DNA from: an uncultured Clostridium sp.
Lineage (GTDB): Bacteria; Bacillota; Clostridia; TANB77; CAG-508
Assembly (NCBI GenBank): GCA_947570695.1
Contig: CANOVB010000004.1
Location: 1-64,000 of the forward strand
Length of the DNA: 64,000 bases
Direction: 5' to 3'
Shown one piece after another: positions 47,429 to 56,610 of this stretch; positions within the stretch are counted from its first letter, which is position 1, and every line of letters starts with the position of its first letter. Both the position numbers and the translations under genes were made by a program. The notes below the pieces were generated by a model, which was not told the DNA's origin, searched no databases, and worked only from the letters and a program-made list of their open reading frames with translations.

Positions 47429-47673
47429 TATTTTATCACCTCTTATGTATAAAATTGCCATTTTTCAATTAGATTATATAAATAAAATCCTTAAAAGTCA
47501 ACATTTTCAATATTACAATTATGTTAAGAAATACTTACATCTCAATATTTTTTTAAATTTATATTTGGATAAAAAAATGCTATTAAGAAAATTTCAAGAA
47601 TAGACAATACAAATATGTTAAAATAAATTTCTTCATATTTATATTGTCTATTACTTATTATTTTTATTCTTTC

Positions 47674-48819
47674 TTACATTAATTTTATAATTCTTTCCCA
47701 TGGTAAATCTTTTTTTCCAAAATGTCCATAGTTTGTTGTTTTCTTATATATGGCTTGTCTCAAATTTAAGCTTTCTATAATTCCTCTTGGAGTAAGTTTG
47801 AAAGTATTTTTTATTTTCTTTACAATTTCATTATCTGGGATTTTTCCTGTTCCAAAAGTATCTACATATATTGATATTGGTTTTGCTACTCCTATTGCAT
47901 ATGAAAGCTGTATTTCACATTTTTTTGCAAGTCCATTTGCTACTATATTTTTTGCAATAAATCTAGCCATATATGCTGCTGATCTATCTACTTTTGTTGG
48001 ATCTTTTCCAGAAAAAGCACCACCACCGTGCCTACTATATCCCCCATAAGTATCTACTATTATTTTTCTACCAGTTAAACCACTATCACCAAGAGGTCCT
48101 CCTATTACAAATCTACCTGTTGGATTTATATAATATTTTGTATTACTATCTAGTAATTCTTCTGGTACAATAGGTTTTATTACATATTCTATTATATCTT
48201 TTTTTAATACTTCTAAAGAAATATCAATATTATGTTGTGTTGAAATAACTATTGTATCTATTCTTTTAACTTGATCTTTATCATATTCCACAGTTACTTG
48301 GACTTTTCCATCTGGCCTTATGTAATCTATAATCTTTTCTTTTCTAACTTCTGCTAGTCTTTTAGCAAGTTTATGAGCTAAATATATTGGCATTGGCATA
48401 TATTCATCTGTTTCATCTGTTGCAAAGCCAAACATCATTCCTTGATCCCCTGCTCCTTCTGATTCCTCTTTTGAACCTGATTTTTGTTCTAAAGACATAT
48501 CTACACCCAAAGCTATATCTGATGATTGTTTTGATATATTTAATAAAACTTTACAAGTTCTATAGTCAATATCAGTTTCACTATTATCAAACCCAACTTC
48601 TTTTATTGTATTTCTAACTATTTTTTCAATATCTACTTCTGCTTTTGAAGTAATTTCTCCTGTTACTAATATTTGACCTTTTCCGGCTACTGTTTCGCAT
48701 GCTACTCTAGAATAAGGATCTTTTTCAAAATAACTATCTAATATGCTATCTGATATGTAATCACAAAGTTTATCTGGATGACCTTCTGTTACACTTTCTG
48801 AAGTAAATAATCTTCTCAT
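47674..48819 (-). CDS. metK: S-adenosylmethionine synthetase
   Basis: Makes SAM from methionine and ATP. Start ATG 48819 has GGAGGAAA upstream; an ATG 60 bases earlier lacks one. The 381-residue protein has [25 protein letters not shown] and [19 protein letters not shown] (the family signatures). A SAM riboswitch precedes it. Confidence 0.96.
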   Translation of the reverse strand: MRRLFTSESVTEGHPDKLCDYISDSILDSYFEKDPYSRVACETVAGKGQILVTGEITSKAEVDIEKIVRNTIKEVGFDNSETDIDYRTCKVLLNISKQSSDIALGVDMSLEQKSGSKEESEGAGDQGMMFGFATDETDEYMPMPIYLAHKLAKRLAEVRKEKIIDYIRPDGKVQVTVEYDKDQVKRIDTIVISTQHNIDISLEVLKKDIIEYVIKPIVPEELLDSNTKYYINPTGRFVIGGPLGDSGLTGRKIIVDTYGGYSRHGGGAFSGKDPTKVDRSAAYMARFIAKNIVANGLAKKCEIQLSYAIGVAKPISIYVDTFGTGKIPDNEIVKKIKNTFKLTPRGIIESLNLRQAIYKKTTNYGHFGKKDLPWERIIKLM

Positions 48820-48922
48820 ATTTTTTCCTCCTAATATTAAAATGCCTTTTATATTATAAGAATTGTAAAGCAATTTCATATAATATAAAGAACTAATAGA
48901 TTTAAGACTTTATAAATATACT

Positions 48923-49080
48923 AAAAGCTCCATGCTTTAGCGCATAGAGCTTTGAATAATCTTATTATCATAATCATCATTCAAAGCCTCTAGCTTTGTC
49001 GGTATTAGCACCTAAATTAATAGGTTGCTGTGGAGTCTCTAAGCCGATTCTCTCGTCCACTCTTGATAATATTTAAGCTT
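48923..49080 (-). promoter_or_regulatory. SAM-I riboswitch of metK with terminator
   Basis: Minus strand: TATCAAGAG start, AGCAACCT, then GGTGCTAATACC, the SAM-I core elements in order (49075-49001). A terminator stem AAAGCTCTATGC/GCATGGAGCTTT lies at 48953-48923. An inverted repeat TTTATATTATAAG/CATATAATATAAAG (48847-48890) sits between it and metK. I expect metK to be off when SAM is high. Confidence 0.9.
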
Positions 49081-49216
49081 TATTATTTTACATCCTTTTT
49101 CTACTTTTGTCAACATAATTAAATAAGATACAATATTTCTTTTAAAAAAAGAAACAAGATAAAATACTCTTGTACTGAAGTTCTATTTACCCTTTTTCTT
49201 CATTTACACTAAATTT

Positions 49217-50047
49217 CTACTTCTTCTTTTTCTTCATTACTGGAATAAATTGTTCTGCAAATTTGTATTCTTCCTTATTTTTTATATAAAGTAAACCTAT
49301 TATTGAAAACGCTACTGCACCTATAAAGTTTACTATTAAGTCTTTCATTGTATCATTTAATCCTATATCTAAATATCCGCCATCTATAGTAGTTTCAATT
49401 AAGTTTCCCTGTTTATCTTTACTATAAATTACTGTTTTTTCAATATTCTTTAATATAACAGGTACATTTCTCCCATTTGGTTCTAAATTCACTGTTGAAA
49501 TTAATTGAATTACATCATCCTTCTGCATATCTGTTTTTAAAAATTGGTCTGTTGTAAATTCAAAAAACTCCCACATTACACCTACTGTCATTGAAAAGCA
49601 AAAAGCGACAAGTGCTACAAAGACTGGTGACATTACTGCGTGAAATACCTCTTTACGATTTAATATATCTATTAAAGAAAAGCCTATTGCTGCACATAAA
49701 AAGCCATTTATTGTATGTAGCATCGTATCCCAATGTGCAATATGAATATAAAATTCATTTATTTCTCCTAATATTTCAGCAGAAAATATAAATAGTAAAA
49801 TAATTGTTTCTAAAGTGTTAGGAAGGCTTATATTAAACTTTTTATCTATAATGCTTGGTACAAAAAATAATATTAATGTGAATATACATAAAAATACATT
49901 ATTCCAATTTCCAACAAAAACTTGTCTAATCATTACAATTATTACTAGAGCTCTTAGCACAAAATAAATTGATAAATCTTTTTTATCATAATTTGAAAGT
50001 ATTTTTTGACTCTTTGAAACTTTATTCTTATTTTGTTTTTCTTTCAT
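49217..50047 (-). CDS. YjdF-like membrane protein
   Basis: A 276-residue membrane protein with about six hydrophobic segments. HWDTMLHTINGFLCAAIGFSL and VGVMWEFFEF match the DUF2238/YjdF family; no function is proven. A hydrophilic insert of about 45 residues lies before the last helices. Lys-rich C-terminus. It follows polA by 63 bases on the same strand and may share its transcript. Confidence 0.75.
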   Translation of the reverse strand: MKEKQNKNKVSKSQKILSNYDKKDLSIYFVLRALVIIVMIRQVFVGNWNNVFLCIFTLILFFVPSIIDKKFNISLPNTLETIILLFIFSAEILGEINEFYIHIAHWDTMLHTINGFLCAAIGFSLIDILNRKEVFHAVMSPVFVALVAFCFSMTVGVMWEFFEFTTDQFLKTDMQKDDVIQLISTVNLEPNGRNVPVILKNIEKTVIYSKDKQGNLIETTIDGGYLDIGLNDTMKDLIVNFIGAVAFSIIGLLYIKNKEEYKFAEQFIPVMKKKKK

Positions 50048-50110
50048 ACAGCTCTCCTATTCTTTTCTATCACTTAAGGTAAAATTTAATATCATACTAT
50101 AATTTTCTCG

Positions 50111-52822
50111 CTATTTAGCTTGGTACCAGCTTTTTCCTTCCTCAATATCAACTTGTAATGGAACTAAAAGCTCTGCAGCATTTTCCATTGATTCTTTTAA
50201 AATTGTTTTAACTTCTTCTTTTTCCTCTAAAAGAGTTTCTATTAAAAGTTCATCATGTATTTGTAAAACTATTTTTGACTTTAAATTTCTTTTATTTAAT
50301 TCATTATACACCTTTATCATAGCAACTTTCATAATATCTGCAGCAGTACCTTGTATTGGTGTATTCATAGCAGCTCTATCACCAAAACGTCTAACCATAT
50401 AATTTTTAGATTTTAATTCATTTATATATCTTCTTCTTCCAAATAATGTTGAAACATAGCCTTTTTGTTTTGTTTCTTCAACTATATCTTTCATATAATC
50501 TCTTATTCCATGATATGTTTCTAAATATTGCTCTATATAGCTTTTAGCTTCTTTTCTATTAATATCAATTTGCTCTGCTAATCCAAATTCACTTATTCCG
50601 TAAACAATTCCAAAGTTTACTGCTTTTGCCTTACTTCTTAACTGTTTTGACACTTCTTCTATAGGAACTTTAAATACTTGAGAAGCACTTATTGTATGAA
50701 TATCTGCACCTGATTTAAAAGCTTCTATCATTGTCTCATCTTTAGCTATATGAGCAAGAACTCTTAATTCAACTTGTGAATAATCAGCATCTATAAATAC
50801 TTTTCCTTGTTCTGCCTTAAATACTTTTCTTAATTTTCTTCCTAGTTCAGTTCTTGTTGGTATATTTTGTAAATTGGGATCTGTACTACTTAATCTTCCT
50901 GTTGCTGTAACTGTTTGATGGAAAAATGTATGAATTCTTTTTGTATTTAAATTAATAAAAGGAATCATACCTTCAACAAAAGTTGAATTTAACTTCATTA
51001 CTTGCCTATAATCCAATATCTTATCAATTATTGGATGACTTGCTCTAATTTTTTCTAATGCTTCAACATCTGTTGAAAATCCACTTTTATTCTTCTTTGA
51101 AGGTTCTAATTTTAATTTCTCAAAAAGAATTACACCTAATTGTTTACTTGAATTTATATTAAATTCTTCTCCAGCCAAATTGTATATATCTATTGTTAAT
51201 TCTTCCAAACGATCTTTTAAAGTATTTCCAAATTTTATTATTTCTTTCTCGTCAATATATATTCCTGTATATTGCATTTCTGCCAAAACTTCTGCAACTG
51301 GCATTTCAATATTATTAAATAAGTCTAAAGAATCAATTTTTTTCATTTCTTCTAAAAGTATATCTTTTGTTTTTCCTAAAACATATGCATATATAGCAAA
51401 TTTATAACTTTCTTTTTTATCATTTGTATTATTCATTTCTTGATTATCAAATAAACTTGTTTGTACTTCCTCTTCTGGAGCCTTTATATATCTTAAAATA
51501 TCTATATCTAAATATTGTTTTGCAAGCTCTTCTAAAGAATAAGAATTTAATGTAGAATTTAATATATACATCGCAATTTCTGCATCAAACATCATATTTT
51601 TAGGTTGTATTCCAATTTGTTTTAACAAAATATAATCTTCTTTAATTTTATGACCACATTTTAAAACATTTTCATTTTCAAAAATACTAGCCAATTTTTC
51701 TTTAGAAAATTCAAAATTATATACTACATTTTCTTTTTCATTATATATGTTAATATATTTTATGGTTTTCTTTATTATTAATGAATGGTCATTTTTCTCT
51801 TCTTTTTCAAAATAATAATATAAATTTTTGGATTTTTGTATATCTTTTAGTACTTTATCTACCTTTTCTCCTGATATTTCTTTGTATTCGAATAATTCCT
51901 TATTTGTATTTTCTGGTGTATCTTCTACTGGTATTGTATCTAAGTTAAATCTTTCTATATATCTATTAAATCTTAATCTTTTAAAAATTTCTAAAACTTC
52001 TTCTCTATTCCATTCTTTTAACTTAAAATTCTCTAAATTCTTGTCTATAGGAGCCTTTACATCAATTCTTCCAAGTTCTCTTGAAAGTATTGCTAAATCT
52101 TTATGCTCTTTTAAGCGCTCTTTAAGTTTCCCCCTTGCAACATCTTCTCCTCTTTCGAAACATCTATATAAATTATCAATGGAAATATATCTTTTTATTA
52201 GTTCTAAAGCAGTTTTTTCTCCTACGCCTGGAATTCCTGGAATATTATCAGAATTGTCTCCCATTAATCCTTTAACTTCAATTAATTGTTTTGGTTCTAT
52301 TCCATAAACTTCTAGTATTTTATTTCTATCAAAATCTTCTACTTCTGATTTTCCAGCTTTTGTCCTAGGAATTCTTATTGTAATTTTATCTGAAGCAAGT
52401 TGAAAAGAGTCTCTATCTCCAGTAAGTAAAGTTACTTCACATCCTTTTTTTTCTGCATGTTTTGCAAGTGTTCCTAAAATATCATCTGCTTCATATCCTT
52501 CTTTTTCAATTACAGTTATATTCATTGCAGATAATACTTCTTTTATTATTGGCATTTGACTTGCAAGTTCATCTGGCATTCCTTTTCTTGTAGCTTTATA
52601 TTCTTTGTACATTTCATGTCTTTTTGTTGGGTGCTTTACATCAAAAGCTACTACCATATATTCAGGATTAACATCTTCTAATAATTTAAACATTACAGAT
52701 AAAAATCCATATACAGCATTTGTATATATTCCATCTGCAGTTTGAAGCATTTTATTACTTAGTATTCCATAAAACGCTCTATTTAAAATACTGTTTCCAT
52801 CAATAACTACTAATTTTTTCAA
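50111..52822 (-). CDS. polA: DNA polymerase I
   Basis: A 903-residue enzyme for Okazaki fragment and repair synthesis. Residues 1-290 are the 5'-3' exonuclease (VVAFDVKHPTKRH, DNIPGIPGVGEKTA). About 310-490 is an exonuclease-like domain without the catalytic DxE, so proofreading is probably absent, as in many Firmicutes. The polymerase domain has DADYSQVELRVLAHI, KAVNFGIVYG and QIHDELL. It is in a row with the HD-GYP and triphosphatase genes. Confidence 0.96.
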   Translation of the reverse strand: MKKLVVIDGNSILNRAFYGILSNKMLQTADGIYTNAVYGFLSVMFKLLEDVNPEYMVVAFDVKHPTKRHEMYKEYKATRKGMPDELASQMPIIKEVLSAMNITVIEKEGYEADDILGTLAKHAEKKGCEVTLLTGDRDSFQLASDKITIRIPRTKAGKSEVEDFDRNKILEVYGIEPKQLIEVKGLMGDNSDNIPGIPGVGEKTALELIKRYISIDNLYRCFERGEDVARGKLKERLKEHKDLAILSRELGRIDVKAPIDKNLENFKLKEWNREEVLEIFKRLRFNRYIERFNLDTIPVEDTPENTNKELFEYKEISGEKVDKVLKDIQKSKNLYYYFEKEEKNDHSLIIKKTIKYINIYNEKENVVYNFEFSKEKLASIFENENVLKCGHKIKEDYILLKQIGIQPKNMMFDAEIAMYILNSTLNSYSLEELAKQYLDIDILRYIKAPEEEVQTSLFDNQEMNNTNDKKESYKFAIYAYVLGKTKDILLEEMKKIDSLDLFNNIEMPVAEVLAEMQYTGIYIDEKEIIKFGNTLKDRLEELTIDIYNLAGEEFNINSSKQLGVILFEKLKLEPSKKNKSGFSTDVEALEKIRASHPIIDKILDYRQVMKLNSTFVEGMIPFINLNTKRIHTFFHQTVTATGRLSSTDPNLQNIPTRTELGRKLRKVFKAEQGKVFIDADYSQVELRVLAHIAKDETMIEAFKSGADIHTISASQVFKVPIEEVSKQLRSKAKAVNFGIVYGISEFGLAEQIDINRKEAKSYIEQYLETYHGIRDYMKDIVEETKQKGYVSTLFGRRRYINELKSKNYMVRRFGDRAAMNTPIQGTAADIMKVAMIKVYNELNKRNLKSKIVLQIHDELLIETLLEEKEEVKTILKESMENAAELLVPLQVDIEEGKSWYQAK

Positions 52823-52856
52823 AGTTACCTCCTTTTAAGCCTTAAATTAATTTATA

Positions 52857-53384
52857 TTATTGCCAAATTTCTCCATTTATATGTCCTACAAGTGCCATTA
52901 TAAAAGCATTTGTTATAGCTTCTGTTCTTGATAGTATATCATGTGTAACTATACTATCAAAATCTTTTCCTTTAAATTCTTCACTACAAAAAATTCTATT
53001 TTTTAAGTCATTTAATTCACTTTTCTTTATTTCTTCAATATATCTATCCGGAATTTGCAAACCTTGGCTTATTCCAACACTTTGAAATCCATTTTTATTT
53101 TCTATAGCTGCAGTATTTAAATTAATCCAATTACCTAAAGTATTTGTCATTCCTCCTTCTGTAGCTACAAAATAGTCTGCTTCTATATTATTTTCTTTTG
53201 CATATTTTTTTAAATTCTTAATTCTATTTTTTGCACCTTGTAAAATTTTCTCATTTATAGGCTCATCTCCAACTTCTGATGGCACACTAATTCCTTGTAT
53301 TTCAATATCTTTAAAATATTTCTCAAAAGCTCTTTTAGCTCCTTCTATTTTTTCTGGATTTTTTGTTCCAATTAAAATTTTCAT
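52857..53384 (-). CDS. Inosine/xanthosine triphosphatase (YjjX/DUF84)
   Basis: A 175-residue house-cleaning nucleotide hydrolase. Start GTKNPEKIEGAKRAF, then VATEGGM (the family EGG motif) and SRTEAITNAF near the end. Removes damaged purine triphosphates (ITP, XTP). It lies 34 bases before polA and 20 bases after the HD-GYP gene, the same direction. The neighbour with polA suits nucleotide-pool sanitation. Confidence 0.85.
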   Translation of the reverse strand: MKILIGTKNPEKIEGAKRAFEKYFKDIEIQGISVPSEVGDEPINEKILQGAKNRIKNLKKYAKENNIEADYFVATEGGMTNTLGNWINLNTAAIENKNGFQSVGISQGLQIPDRYIEEIKKSELNDLKNRIFCSEEFKGKDFDSIVTHDILSRTEAITNAFIMALVGHINGEIWQ

Positions 53385-53404
53385 GCTATTTCTCTCTTTC
53401 TTTA

Positions 53405-54469
53405 TTAACTTGGAAATTTTTCTTGTATTTCTCTTATTTTTTCAAATTTATTATCTAATATATTTATAAAAGCTTGTGCAACTTCTGGATCAAATTGTGT
53501 TCCTGAACATTTTATAATTTCACTTCTTACAAACTCTAAGTCTAATTCACTTCTATAAGAACGTCTTGATGTCATTGCATCGAAAGTATCTGCAACACTT
53601 ACAATTCTGGCTAAAAATGGTATATCAGTTCCTTTTAAATGAGCAGGATATCCTTGTCCATCAAATCTTTCATGATGTGAGTATACAATAGGAACAATAT
53701 CTCTAAAAATACTAGAATTAGAAATTATTTGTTTTCCTATTGATGGATGCTTTTTCAATTCATTATATTCTTCAGGTGTTACTTTTCCTGGTTTTAATAA
53801 AATTGTATCTGAAACACCTATTTTCCCAATATCGTGAAATAGTCCTCCAATTTTTAAAACACTTAAATCTTTATCATATAAACCAAGTTCTTCACCTATT
53901 AAAACAGAATATGCAGATACTCTATCTGAGTGACCTCTTGTATATGAATCTTTAGCTTCAACAGTATATCTAAGCATTTGTATTGTTTCCAAATATGCCT
54001 TTTCTATCTTATCTTTAGACTCTTTTAATTCAGCATTTATATCTTTTATTGTTTGCATTTGCTGAATTGATTTTACACCAGATTCTATAAGTAATAATAG
54101 CTGATCAAACTTGTCCTCTTTCTCACAATAAGCTTGAATAGATAACTTTTTTATTGTTTCTAATGGAGGAACTAAATCTTTATGTCCTGTAAGTAATATT
54201 ATATATAATTCTTGATTAAATTTTCTAATTTCTTCAACAACAGTATCTCCGTGAATTGGAGCCATCATGAAATCTAATAACATTATATCAAAATGTTCAT
54301 TTTTTACTTTTTCTATAGCTTCATAAGGATCTGTGCAACCAACTAAAGTATATCCTGAATGTTTCAAAAACACAGACAATGAATCAATAATTCCTATTTC
54401 ATCATCAACAGCTATGATTTTGTATTTGTTATTCTCACTTTCTTTTACTCCTGCACTATTGTGTCTCAT
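53405..54469 (-). CDS. Response regulator with HD-GYP domain
   Basis: A 354-residue protein. Receiver domain at about residues 15-130 (AVDDEIGIIDSL, the phospho-acceptor in MLLDFMM, LTGHKD). The HD-GYP domain follows (HSDRVSAYSVLIG, FHDIGKIGV, HHERFDGQGYP), the set of residues of cyclic-di-GMP phosphodiesterases. Probably phosphorylated by the kinase upstream, with which it is spaced 17 bases. Confidence 0.93.
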   Translation of the reverse strand: MRHNSAGVKESENNKYKIIAVDDEIGIIDSLSVFLKHSGYTLVGCTDPYEAIEKVKNEHFDIMLLDFMMAPIHGDTVVEEIRKFNQELYIILLTGHKDLVPPLETIKKLSIQAYCEKEDKFDQLLLLIESGVKSIQQMQTIKDINAELKESKDKIEKAYLETIQMLRYTVEAKDSYTRGHSDRVSAYSVLIGEELGLYDKDLSVLKIGGLFHDIGKIGVSDTILLKPGKVTPEEYNELKKHPSIGKQIISNSSIFRDIVPIVYSHHERFDGQGYPAHLKGTDIPFLARIVSVADTFDAMTSRRSYRSELDLEFVRSEIIKCSGTQFDPEVAQAFINILDNKFEKIREIQEKFPS

Positions 54470-54486
54470 ATTTTTTTCCTCCGTAC

Positions 54487-56493
54487 CTATTTTTTATTTA
54501 TTGGTAAATAGATAATAAATTCTGTACCTTTTTTAGAAGTTTCAAATTTAATATCTCCATTAAATTTAGCTTTTATCATTGAGTATGACATAAATACACC
54601 CAATCCTGTTCCTTCTTTTCCTTTTGTTGTAATCATCTCTTTGAACAATCTGTCCTTAACGCTATCTGGAATACCAGAACCATAATCTTTTACTGATATT
54701 AAAATATTATTATTCTCTATTCTAGAACTTAAATCGATAGATTTATTTGGTGCTTTATTATAAGCTTGTATTGCATTAGATAGCAAATTATTTAAAACTT
54801 GTATTAAACTATTTACATTTCCTTTTAAAATAATACTATTTGGAACCTTATTAACAATGTTCAATGTTACTAAAGCGCTTTGAAATTCATGTTTCATTAA
54901 AATATTAATATGGCTAAAAACTTCATTTATTGTAAACTCTACAGTATCATCTCCTGAAAGATTTGCAGCTTGCCCTTTTACTGTTGTAATAACTTCAGAC
55001 ATATAAGAAAGTTGAGTTTTAATTTTTTGAATCCAAGTTTTCATATCCTTTGCAATATCATGCATATCTTCATCATTTACAGTTTCATCTTCTATTGAAG
55101 AATCAAATTCTTCTATTAAATCTGTTAATCCTTCTACACCGCCAGATATTGAAAATATTGGTGTTTTTAAACTATGTGCAATTCCTCCAACCATTTGTCC
55201 AAGAGATGCCAGTCTTTCACGTTCTATAAGCATATTTTGTTTGTTTTGTATATCTGCAATTTGATTTGTATTAAGTTTTTGAATTTCATTAAATGATTTT
55301 ACCAAATCTCCTATCTCATCATTTGAAATAACTGGTAAAAGGGTTTCTGTATCTGAATTATCACATATATTCCTAAAACCATCAATTATCTGATTTAAAC
55401 TTTTAGATAAAGAGCCTGCAAATATACTAATAATTAACCATATTATAACCGCTAAGAATAGCATATCAATAGCAAAAAATCTAAATGCCGTATTTGAAAC
55501 TATATTATATAAAATTCCTACATAATAAAATCCATTATCAGTTTTTAGTTTTATTGAAGCTCCTTGAGTATCTATTCCATAACTGTCATAAATTCTTCCT
55601 TCATATTTATCAGATATTTGTTTTATATATTCTATAATAAAATCACTAACTTTTCCAGTATTTAGCACTTTTGCTTCATATTCTTGATTTAATACAAATA
55701 TAGTATCTGTGTCATGATAAATATTTAATTTTTCAGCTATATCATAAATTTCTTGTTCTGTATAAGTTTTATTTTTATCAAAATTATCTGATAATAACCT
55801 TGTGTAAGCTTCAAAAAGTACATCTTCTTTTTCAATAACACTTGCTGAATATCCAGCAAGACCAGTAAGAATTATTGCAGATAAAAATATTGAAAAAATT
55901 ATTATAAAAATTCTTTTTCTTAATGGTACTCTATAGCCAATATCTGATCCTTCAATATAAGTTTTCTCTAATATTTCATCATATAAATCTTTTGAAAAAA
56001 TAAATGAAACTATAGCAAGTAAAATTGTAAAAGATAATAAAAGTAATACTATTTTGGCAATCATTATTGGTGAATGACTACCAGTTATAGATAAAACAAT
56101 AAAAGCACTAAGTGAAGGTACTGTTACTTCAAACATATAAAAAAGATATGGCAAATTAAAGCACTTTTTTCTAACTTTTATTACTTTTTTAGGATTTGCA
56201 TATTTATATTTATCTGGACTTTTGTACCAGTCATCAATGTCTTTTAAAAGTACTTTTGTTAATGCAACAATACCAATAATTATTATACAAGTAAGTATTA
56301 AAAACTGCATTGTATATGATATGTATGACATTTGAATATCAAATGGTGTATTAATTGTTTCAGGACCATAATTTAAAATTACAGGTATTAGAAACATTAA
56401 AATTAAAACAATTATTAATGCTATCGAAGCATATCTAAACGAAATTATGGTACTTGGAGTATCACCTAATTTTAATTTCTTTTTATTCTTCAC
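54487..56493 (-). CDS. Membrane sensor histidine kinase
   Basis: A 668-residue protein with several membrane helices (residues 20-210), an extracellular sensor loop (about 220-330), a further helix and a HAMP linker (about 345-400). The phospho-acceptor region is GIAHSLKTPIFSISGG and the ATPase domain has NLLSNAIQAYN, DYGSGIPD and GTGLGVFMS. The cognate partner is the HD-GYP response regulator 17 bases downstream. The NRPS gene lies 118 bases upstream, separated by a dispersed repeat. Confidence 0.93.
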   Translation of the reverse strand: MKNKKKLKLGDTPSTIISFRYASIALIIVLILMFLIPVILNYGPETINTPFDIQMSYISYTMQFLILTCIIIIGIVALTKVLLKDIDDWYKSPDKYKYANPKKVIKVRKKCFNLPYLFYMFEVTVPSLSAFIVLSITGSHSPIMIAKIVLLLLSFTILLAIVSFIFSKDLYDEILEKTYIEGSDIGYRVPLRKRIFIIIFSIFLSAIILTGLAGYSASVIEKEDVLFEAYTRLLSDNFDKNKTYTEQEIYDIAEKLNIYHDTDTIFVLNQEYEAKVLNTGKVSDFIIEYIKQISDKYEGRIYDSYGIDTQGASIKLKTDNGFYYVGILYNIVSNTAFRFFAIDMLFLAVIIWLIISIFAGSLSKSLNQIIDGFRNICDNSDTETLLPVISNDEIGDLVKSFNEIQKLNTNQIADIQNKQNMLIERERLASLGQMVGGIAHSLKTPIFSISGGVEGLTDLIEEFDSSIEDETVNDEDMHDIAKDMKTWIQKIKTQLSYMSEVITTVKGQAANLSGDDTVEFTINEVFSHINILMKHEFQSALVTLNIVNKVPNSIILKGNVNSLIQVLNNLLSNAIQAYNKAPNKSIDLSSRIENNNILISVKDYGSGIPDSVKDRLFKEMITTKGKEGTGLGVFMSYSMIKAKFNGDIKFETSKKGTEFIIYLPINKK

Positions 56494-56530
56494 GCGAAAT
56501 AACCTCCATGCTTTTTCTTAAGTTTTATAT

Positions 56531-56600
56531 AGAAAAAGAGAACATTGAAATTGCAAAATGCAAAACTAACTACAAATATCCTCTTCTTTCCTTTGCAACA
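56531..56600. repeat. Dispersed ~65-bp repeat, copy E
   Basis: Carries AGAGAACATTGAAATTGCAA and AACTAACTACAAATATCCTC, closest to the copy at 39651. It lies between the NRPS end and the kinase start. Confidence 0.55.
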
Positions 56601-56610
56601 ACCTTTCATA

